From the NCBI RefSeq assembly GCF_021018895.1, contig NC_079364.1, forward strand, positions 33,806,701 to 33,870,700: DNA of 64,000 nt, written 5' to 3'. The notes below the pieces were generated by a model that did not search any database, was not told the origin of the DNA, and was given only the letters and a program-made list of their open reading frames with translations. The translations under genes and the position numbers were made by a program. This DNA is from Seriola aureovittata. Taxonomy: Eukaryota; Chordata; Actinopteri; Carangiformes; Carangidae. Of this stretch, positions 57,791-64,000 are shown piece after piece (position 1 is the stretch's first letter; each line of letters starts with the position of its first letter).

Positions 57791-58559
57791 TATGGCTATT
57801 TAGGATCATGGGAGTTGACAGTGTTCTACTGGCAGCCATATAAGCTAGATTTATCTGAGTTTTGTGCACCAATGAGCAGCAGTAACAGTGAGCAAGAAAA
57901 ACACAAAGTTTTAGAATATTTCTGAATTTAACAAAACTTTAAGGACGTGATAAACACCAGCGACCCAGGCTAATGCTATTAGGTAAAAAACCTGATCCAA
58001 AAAGACGACAGCACCTTAGAAATACCTTCTTTTCATTTAACCACCTGTTGTCAAGGTGTTAGCAGCTGAGTGGTATAAATAAAGGAATAAGTGGGTGTGT
58101 TCAGAGACTGATAGCTTGAAAGAAGACTGGTAATCATTTTGGGCTAATAGTTTCCTGATGTTTAAAGAGCAGTGAATGACACTGATTCATCAGTCCATAA
58201 ACATCTGCAGGAGATGGATGAGAACCATGTGAGCCTGTGCAGGACAAGAAAGTGGTGAATTTGTCTTTGTCTTTGCTGCCACCCACTGTACAAACTCTAC
58301 CTAGAGCTGCAGGGTCACTGTTTGTGAAAATCATCCTGAAAAACTGTAAGAAAACCTGACATCAACATGTACCATTATTTACTGCTTCTTCTTATAAGTT
58401 ACACAAATGACACATAAACTGAAATCATATATTACATTTTTCATCTCACTTGCAGTATGTTGTGTCTTGCTGCCATCTGCTGGAAGAGTTCATGAAACAC
58501 TGTCATCTACTAAAAATCAATAAATTCACCAAATAATTTAACACAAATTCATAACAATA
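57791..58559. other. No gene recognised; CTCF-like motif at 58470
   Basis: Unique DNA apart from the motif described separately. Confidence 0.4.
58470..58483 (-). promoter_or_regulatory. CTCF core-like motif
   Basis: CTGCCATCTGCTGG on the plus strand (CCAGCAGATGGCAG on minus) fits the degenerate vertebrate CTCF core at all 14 positions. The motif is conserved across vertebrates. Occupancy is not demonstrated. Confidence 0.4.
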
Positions 58560-58872
58560 ATTAGAATCACCTCCTCATGGTTGTCTGCCTCCACCACTCA
58601 GACTAGTTTCTGATTACATCCCTGTTAATCCAGGGTCATAAAATATTAACCATTTGTCTTAAATTTTCCCTAATTGTTGTGTTTTATGAGGTCACACTGA
58701 CATTGATCTTTGACCTTTGACCACCAAAAGCGAGTCCAAGCAAATGTTTGTACCAAATTTGAACAAGTTTTGTCAAGGCATTACTCAGATATGTGTCCAC
58801 GAGAATGGGATGGGACAGATGGACAGACAACCCGAAAACAATATGTCTCCAGCTTCCTCCTCTCGGAGGAAT
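58560..58872 (-). repeat. Dispersed repeat B, copy 3
   Basis: Aligned with 6855-7262: TAGAATCACCTCCTCATGG, the TGAGGTCACACTGACATTG block, TTTGACCTTTGACCACC (a DR1 in reverse), GTGTCCACGAGAATGGGA and GACAGACAACCC. The palindrome is broken here, while the DR1 TGACCTTTGACC (58711-58722) is kept. Confidence 0.75.
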
Positions 58873-59224
58873 AAAAATAGATTAATAGATTAATTAATAG
58901 ACAGTAGTAGTACAATACAGTACAATAGTTTCGTCGGTTTTTTGTAAATACACAAATGCTTTTAGCTCTGATAAGTTGAGAAACAAGGAGAATCTTTTTC
59001 ATCCACCTGTTGAACTGTTCACTTCCTGTTTGTATATCATACACATGAGCTTCACATTCACAATATTCATTCAACATTAAAAGAGAGCTCCAGATATTTC
59101 TGTCAGACATTTTAATAAAGGTTTTACATAATGTCCAGAGAGATTTTGTTTGTTCATTTCTTTATTGAAGTACTTGTTTCAGCAAAACATGAAAAGTTAT
59201 TGACCAACATAAACTCTCTGCCAA
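58873..59224. other. No gene recognised
   Basis: AT-rich DNA with TTAATAGATTAATTAATAG words. Nothing supported. Confidence 0.4.
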
Positions 59225-59947
59225 CTGTCTGCACAATTATTGGCACCTTGGTGAATTTGATTTAGTTCCTCAAACAAAATAAAAAACAAATAAGACTCAC
59301 CTGCGCTTAATTCTCAGTGTTCACATGACCTGAATTAACCAATGAATGATGGTTTTACTGCCTAAAAGGGGCTGATTGGTTCCAGCTTCTTTTCCACAAT
59401 GGTGAGGACAAAAGAGCTTCTGAGAGCATCAGAATTACTTTCATCAAAAAACAATCCCGAGCTTTGTGTTTTAAGTTTATAATGTTATCAAGAAATTCAC
59501 GGTCATACAACTGTTAAGACAATGACTCAGAGCTCACATCCAGCAACACAAAAGTATGGTTGAAAAGAAAAAGAATAAATCATGACCTAAATCCAATTGA
59601 AAACCTTTGGAGAGAGCAGAAATCTGTCATTGCAAAAAGAGCTTGAACACATACTAATGGAGGACAATCTACCAACAGACAGGTGCAAGAAGCCTCTATG
59701 GCTGCATGAAACATTTAGAGGCAGTGATTGTTGCCAAAGGTTCTGCAACCAGTGAAGCCTGCTAATAGATGTGTACAGGGTTCATTTTGTACTTTTGTAT
59801 TATTTCACTATTATGTACGTTTTTTGGGTTTTTTTCCTCTTTGTTCAGTGACCTCGGACCTTAATCAGGTTATACAAAACTAGTTCATTTGATATTCTGA
59901 ATTAGGTATTTGAAATTCAGGGGTGCCAATACTTTTGGCCATGACTG
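59225..59947 (+). mobile_element. Degenerate Tc1-like element
   Basis: The right end reads GGGGTGCCAATACTTTTGGC followed by CATGACTG (59921-59947) with TA after it. The left end is decayed (CACAATTATTGGCACCTTGG at about 59233). The interior carries a transposase trace at about 59582-59620: CATGACCTAAATCCAATTG encodes [14 protein letters not shown] sequence. About 720 bp, so internally deleted as well as mutated. Confidence 0.72.
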
Positions 59948-60734
59948 TACATACACTGTATATCCCCATCTGATCTGGACGAGGCTTGGCTTGAGTGCAT
60001 TGCACATAGTGGTGTCATTGTGTCTTTTGAAGCTGTGGTGGAGTTTTCAGGACCACAGTTTTACTTCTCTCTGTTCTCAGGCTGGTTTTTGGGAGAATGA
60101 GACAACAAAGCAACAAAAAAAGACTGATAACAAGTTACAAGCAGACCTCTGAGGCAATACTAATGAAACACCAATTATATTTTAAGTGTAAAAAGCTCAT
60201 GTCATCAAGCATAGATTAAACTATCAGTTTTGTTTCAGTCAAACGCAGTAGTTCCGACTTCCCTCCATGGGAGATCTGATGGGAGATCTGATGGGAGATA
60301 TCAGATGTCTTAACCCAAGTGTTGATGTTATGGATGTAAATTTTTTTTCTCCTTTTCAAACTGTTTTTAGGAAGTTTCTGATCAAGAAAATAATACATTT
60401 ATTTCATTTTTTAGTTTTGGGGGATTTTTTTTTGTTTTGGTTTTTTTTTTTTAAACATTCCAAAAAAGTCTTTGTGGTTGCAAATATCACCACTTTAATT
60501 TTAACCAGTCCGTAAATTATAGGCACTGATGATTCAATAATATCAAAATATGTATTTTGAAAATGAACTTTATTAACATGAAATAGTTTGATACAGCACA
60601 AGAAAAAACAAATTAACTCCAAATGATGAAAAACTGTAGGAAAATTATGTTTTTTGTCTTTCTGTCTCATTCTCATAAACGTGCTATCTCTGAATGCCTT
60701 GATGCAATTTCGTCCAATTAGACTTAAAGATGAA
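59948..60734. other. No gene recognised; short 12-bp tandem
   Basis: GGGAGATCTGAT is repeated about three times at 60269-60303. T-rich runs at 60425-60455. No supported gene. Confidence 0.45.
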
Positions 60735-60890
60735 AGAAGCACTGATTAGAATTTAGTGGTCAGAAGGTCAAAGGTCAAGGTCATTGTGACCTAACCAAAC
60801 ACAGTTTTGGCCATAAGAATTCATACATGACACAATTCAACACAAATGTCTAATAGAACTGTCACAAGTCAACTTCACTCTGAGATCATA
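60735..60890 (+). repeat. Dispersed repeat B, copy 4
   Basis: ACTGATTAGAATTTAGTGGT, then AGGTCA at 60765-60770, 60772-60777 and 60778-60783 and TGACCT at 60787-60792. The AGGTCA-TTG-TGACCT palindrome is perfect, as at 44.3 kb. Confidence 0.75.
60778..60792 (+). promoter_or_regulatory. Perfect ERE-type palindrome in repeat B copy 4
   Basis: AGGTCA, 3-bp spacer TTG, TGACCT, preceded by a DR1 (60765-60777). Same geometry as the two sites at 44.3 kb. Confidence 0.55.
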
Positions 60891-61133
60891 ATGTCAATCA
60901 GAAAAAAAAAAAACAATTCTGGACGTTATTGAACAGAAGGGGAGATTGTGACTTTATTTCCTGCAACGAGACTGAATAGACTGACACATTTGTTGGTAAT
61001 TTAAGTTGATGTCTGAGGCCTCTTTATTTGGCCGATGCCATCCTCGTTTGGATTCCTTATTGGTGAAAACAAAGGAAGCTGTTTTTTGTATCTTATATGT
61101 ATTTATATATGTCTATATATGCCATCAATCACT

Positions 61134-61190
61134 GTCATGAATTTATTCATGTGTCATGTGTCATGTGTCATGAATTTATTCATGACACAT
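61134..61190. repeat. Short tandem/palindromic repeat
   Basis: TCATGAATTTATTCATG occurs twice (61135 and 61168) around a (TGTCATG)n run. The second copy sits in a perfect 12-bp hairpin: ATGTGTCATGAA (61163-61174) and TTCATGACACAT (61179-61190) with a TTTA loop. Confidence 0.8.
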
Positions 61191-61219
61191 TGATGGGGCC
61201 TTTTGTCTGAATAACTGAC

Positions 61220-61485
61220 AGCCCAGTGTTGCATTTTTGCAACTCTAATACAAATCCCTCCACATCATGTGTATTATGGTTTTTGTTTAATTTGTAAAGT
61301 TTTCTATCACTAAACAACTTTAGAATACAGTATCACCATTTTCCCACCAAAAATGTTGCAATGTTACAGTTTAGAGTCTGGGGTGTTGGTATATGTAGTT
61401 TTTTTCTACATTCAGTCAGAAATAGGTTCTACTAGACAATTTCAAATAGATGTTGCAATTTTGCAACTGTGGGTCCAAGAGGTTG
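61220..61485. repeat. Possible MITE with TTGCA/TGCAA palindromes
   Basis: GTTGCATTTTTGCAAC (about 61228-61243) and GTTGCAATTTTGCAAC (about 61453-61468) bracket AT-rich non-coding DNA. Each is itself palindromic, so orientation is ambiguous. Class unknown. Confidence 0.35.
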
Positions 61486-61879
61486 TTGCAGCTTGATGCT
61501 TCAAGGAGATAATTGCAGATGTTAACAGGTAGCCAGTGTAATCTGAAGGTGTCCCCTGGAGGGGACGAAGATAAGCCAACAAGTTCTCATATGACTATAT
61601 TCCCACATAAGGTGCTTCTATGACTCTATATACATGTGTGAAACTTCTATTGGACACCTAAACTTAAACATCTCATGTTTAACTCACACTGAGGATCTCC
61701 CCTGACTTTTGTCTTAATAAGGACAGTGGACACTATCTGTCCCTCATGCCCTGCCTCAAATGTTGATATCTGCCCATACTTGCTATCATTAAGGGGTCCT
61801 GCTGAGACCTTGGTTAATATGGTCACTGCTGATGGGAGTGGAGCAGCTGTGCATTCACTAGGCTTGTGACAAACAACAA

Positions 61880-62040
61880 GGGGCACCCGGGTGGCTCAAA
61901 TGGTAGAGCTTGTTCCACTGAGGCTAGTCCTTACCGCAGTTGCCATGGGTTCGAGCCCAGCCTGTCATCCCCTCATTCTCTCTCCAACTTTCCTATCACT
62001 CTCTCACTGTCCTCATTTGAATAAAGGCAAAAAATAACAT
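61880..62040 (+). mobile_element. tRNA-derived SINE with good pol III boxes
   Basis: The head has an A-box TGGCTCAAATGG (61892-61903, matching TRGYNNARNNG) and a perfect B-box GGTTCGAGCC (61948-61957). The body is pyrimidine-rich (TCATTCTCTCTCCAACTTTC) and the tail reads TTTGAATAAAGGCAAAAAAT. It is the best-preserved member of the family also present at 2218-2375, 51077-51200 and 51245-51330. It is flanked by ACAACAAG on the left; a clear target duplication was not found. Confidence 0.83.
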
Positions 62041-63224
62041 TAACAATGAATCATGGTGACCTGTGACTGACCTTGTGTCTAGCGCTGAATTTTAGAATTA
62101 GGACTTTCCTTACGGATTCTGAGGCGTTCACAATCCAGATGAGATGGAATCTCTCAAACAGGTTCTGGGTCTATAAATCCAATACAGGGCTTTTAAGAGA
62201 GTGCACTAAATAATACTCATACAGTCTCACATATAGATACATTAAAATACACAACTGTCTGTTAGCAAGGGCTAGACTAAGACTAAAGGAATGAGGTATT
62301 ACTGCACTTACATTGCTAAACTTTCTTTTCCTCTTTTTCTTTTATATTTGACATTGCACTCCATGGTTATATTATATTAGTATTATATTATAAAGTTATA
62401 ATCTGTAACTTTTCCACATTAAAATGTCAATGTCAATTCTCTAACCAGAGAAATCTGTGATTGTGATCATGGTAACTTGTCATTTGGTCACCTGTCAATG
62501 ACATTATATCCTGTGTCCTATGACCCTGTGTCAGTGTTGTGTTTCTCTGACAGAAGATCAACATTGACTTTTATCTAGTTTAAAGTCACACACAATTTGT
62601 CTGGATCTTAGGTTATCAGAGAAAAAAGCACAAGTAAATGTTAGATATATCTGAGACATCCTGTGTCTGTCAATCCTTGTTGATGAAATGTGTGAAACTG
62701 CTTTATTCAGTGTTTTTACTGGTTTTAATCCCCTGGTGTGTTTGTTATGGAGAGGAGGACACCTCTGTGGATAATTCAGCTGGTGGTAAAAACCTCCTGA
62801 ACGTCTGGTTCATAAGTTATCAGAGAAACAATTAAAACAAAGGTTAGCATCAATCTCAGCTCCCAACTTTTCTCTAACGTCTCTGTCCTCTGTACAGCAT
62901 AGCTGGAATGCTGACTTTAAATGTAGAACGATTTTATTCAGTGTTTTTAATGGTTAGAATCAATGGGTCTGTTAGATTTCCTGAACCACTGACACTGAAG
63001 GAATCCAAACCAGGAGGAGCTGGTAATGGTCGTGAAGACAACAACTCCCATGATCCCACGCTATTTCATGACTTCACCCAACGCTGTCTTTTGTTATTGT
63101 TTTGATTGAGAGACCCCTAGAGTCCCCTTTTTCTGCAAAATCAGACACTTACACCAACTGATGTTCTCACTGACAGAAGTTCCATTAAGGAACTTGTTAA
63201 AAGAGAATAGACTTCTGACTGCTA
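62041..63224. other. No gene established; signal-peptide-like short frame at 62686
   Basis: A frame from ATG 62686 (MKCVKLLYSVFLLVLIPWCV) has a basic N-region, hydrophobic core and polar end, and is followed by GGTGGTAAAA that could be a splice donor. A related stretch, TTTATTCAGTGTTTTTAATGG, recurs at about 62932. No further exon was recognised, so this stays a weak candidate. Confidence 0.25.
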
Positions 63225-63420
63225 TTGCTCCAATTACGTCTTTCCCATCCCATCTATTACATCCTCCGGGAAGTTGGGCATCTCTTGCAGCGGTATGCTG
63301 TGCCTGTGCATGATATTGTGTAGGACAACACATGCCGGCAAAATGCGCCAAAACCTTTGAGTTTAGTAGGGTGGCTCTGAGAGCTCAATGCACTTTAAGA
63401 AAACACATGCAACACAACCT
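63225..63420 (-). pseudogene. PIF/Harbinger-type transposase C-terminal fragment
   Basis: The minus strand reads FWRILPACVVLHNIMHRHSI followed by PLQEMPNF and a stop (about 63355-63228). The [AV]C[VA]VLHN motif near the C-terminus is typical of Harbinger nucleases (HARBI1-like). The upstream catalytic region is not recognisable beyond 63420, so only a short relic remains. Confidence 0.6.
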
Positions 63421-63434
63421 CCAAGTCCAACAGG

Positions 63435-63790
63435 GGACTCGGATGACTGAGGCTGAAACAAGGTTATCAGTGAAGATCAAGGTCAAAACATGGGCGCGAT
63501 GATGGAGACTGCGGTGAAAACCACACAGCTACAGGGAAGAATAATTTATCTGGAAAAGACCGGCCTTCTCAATAATGTCCATATAAAGGGAGTGACGGAA
63601 GGCACCAAAGGGTGAGATATGCACAGGTTTGTGCAGAGACTTATCTCTGAAGCACAGGACTTTGAAGTAACCCAAGACTCCCACAGAACCGGCCAATGAG
63701 GCAGCCGAGACCGTCATATTCTTGTGTGTTTCCTGAGATTCAGAGCTGGCATGATGCGCTGGCAACAAGTGGCAGTAAGTCCGCATAGCT
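63435..63790 (+). pseudogene. L1-type ORF1-like fragment
   Basis: MTEAETRLS (63443) lies in one frame. In the next, from 63490, is a coiled-coil-like stretch, then LLNNVHIKGVTEGTKG, a stop, DMHRFVQRLISEAQ, SHRTGQ, a stop, and SRDRHILVCFLRFRAGMMR. This is the order of L1 ORF1p: coiled coil, then RRM with an IKGVTEG-like strand, then the R-HILVCF strand. Two stops and a frame break are visible. Confidence 0.55.
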
Positions 63791-63873
63791 CATAGTTTTT
63801 TGCAATATATTTGTATATATTAGTATATTTTTTGTTTTGGTTGTTTTATTTTATGTCGTTGTTTCGTCTGACA

Positions 63874-64000
63874 ATGGAGAAAATAATGTACACAAAGGAA
63901 GAACTCCTGGCTTTAATGTTTACCAGATATGGAGTTAAACATACCAGCTGAGCTAAAGAAGCCATACCGTGGATCCAGAGCCGGGGCTAAGCTAAAGGAG
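63874..64000 (+). pseudogene. 5' start of a LINE ORF, running off the window
   Basis: ATG 63874 opens MEKIMYTKEELLALMFTRYG and then hits TGA at 63952 in that frame. The adjacent frame continues IPAELKKPYRGSRAGAKLKE to the window end. The RG-RAG block near the N-terminus is seen in teleost LINE ORFs. One frame break is already present. Truncated by the window edge. Confidence 0.45.

Noticed and set aside
1..64000. CRISPR arrays, bacterial operons, prophage or integron features
   Set aside because: No spaced direct repeats, no bacterial gene density, and eukaryotic transposons throughout.

Overview
The window looks like teleost fish nuclear DNA. It contains Tc1-like transposons of the fish type (one clearly of the Sleeping Beauty lineage), teleost-type non-LTR retrotransposon fragments, tRNA-derived SINE copies, many long (CA)n/(GT)n microsatellites, and AT-rich sequence with low CpG. 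No bacterial-style gene organisation is present. I found no host protein-coding exon, tRNA or rRNA gene that I can support. The window therefore reads as an intergenic stretch or a very long intron. Every recognisable coding trace belongs to a mobile element.

Layout. 1-9 kb: microsatellites, a foldback AT/GA satellite (1.4-1.6 kb), a SINE (2.2 kb), a 5'-truncated LINE with an open 3' reading frame (2.9-3.86 kb), dispersed repeats A and B (6.4-7.3 kb) and a candidate solo LTR (7.3-7.74 kb). 9-14 kb: a foldback MITE (9.24-9.57 kb), a second SINE type (9.7-9.9 kb) and an unclassified 1.5-kb block (12.15-13.65 kb). 14-32 kb: mostly unique DNA with microsatellites, repeat A (22.1-22.6 kb), another SINE (24.4 kb) and several stretches that look like non-coding regulatory DNA. 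32-40 kb: LTR-like sequence, a LINE 3' end (32.9-33.4 kb), a solo LTR candidate with a short target duplication (36.17-36.56 kb), a frameshifted LINE (37.3-39.17 kb) and an internally deleted Tc1 element abutting it (39.17-39.87 kb). 44-54 kb: repeat B carrying palindromic nuclear-receptor sites (44.2-44.5 kb), a Sleeping Beauty-lineage deletion derivative (47.5-48.3 kb), an L1 relic on the minus strand (48.3-50.6 kb), SINE tails (51.1-51.5 kb) and a near full-length Tc1 element (51.7-53.3 kb). 54-64 kb: repeats A and B, a G-quadruplex-prone tract, a CTCF-like motif, a Tc1 relic (59.2-59.95 kb), an intact-looking SINE (61.9 kb) and, at the right edge, PIF/Harbinger, LINE ORF1-like and LINE ORF fragments.

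The genes do not form a pathway. The most useful signals are (i) repeat family B, which carries three perfect AGGTCAnnnTGACCT palindromes, each preceded by direct AGGTCA repeats; (ii) transposons with exact ends (TA duplications) that can be dated and classified; (iii) paired copies of several repeat families that allow comparison inside the window; and (iv) a few complex unique blocks with homeodomain, POU or CTCF-type motifs. Family assignments rest on recognition of motifs and ends by eye. No database search was possible.
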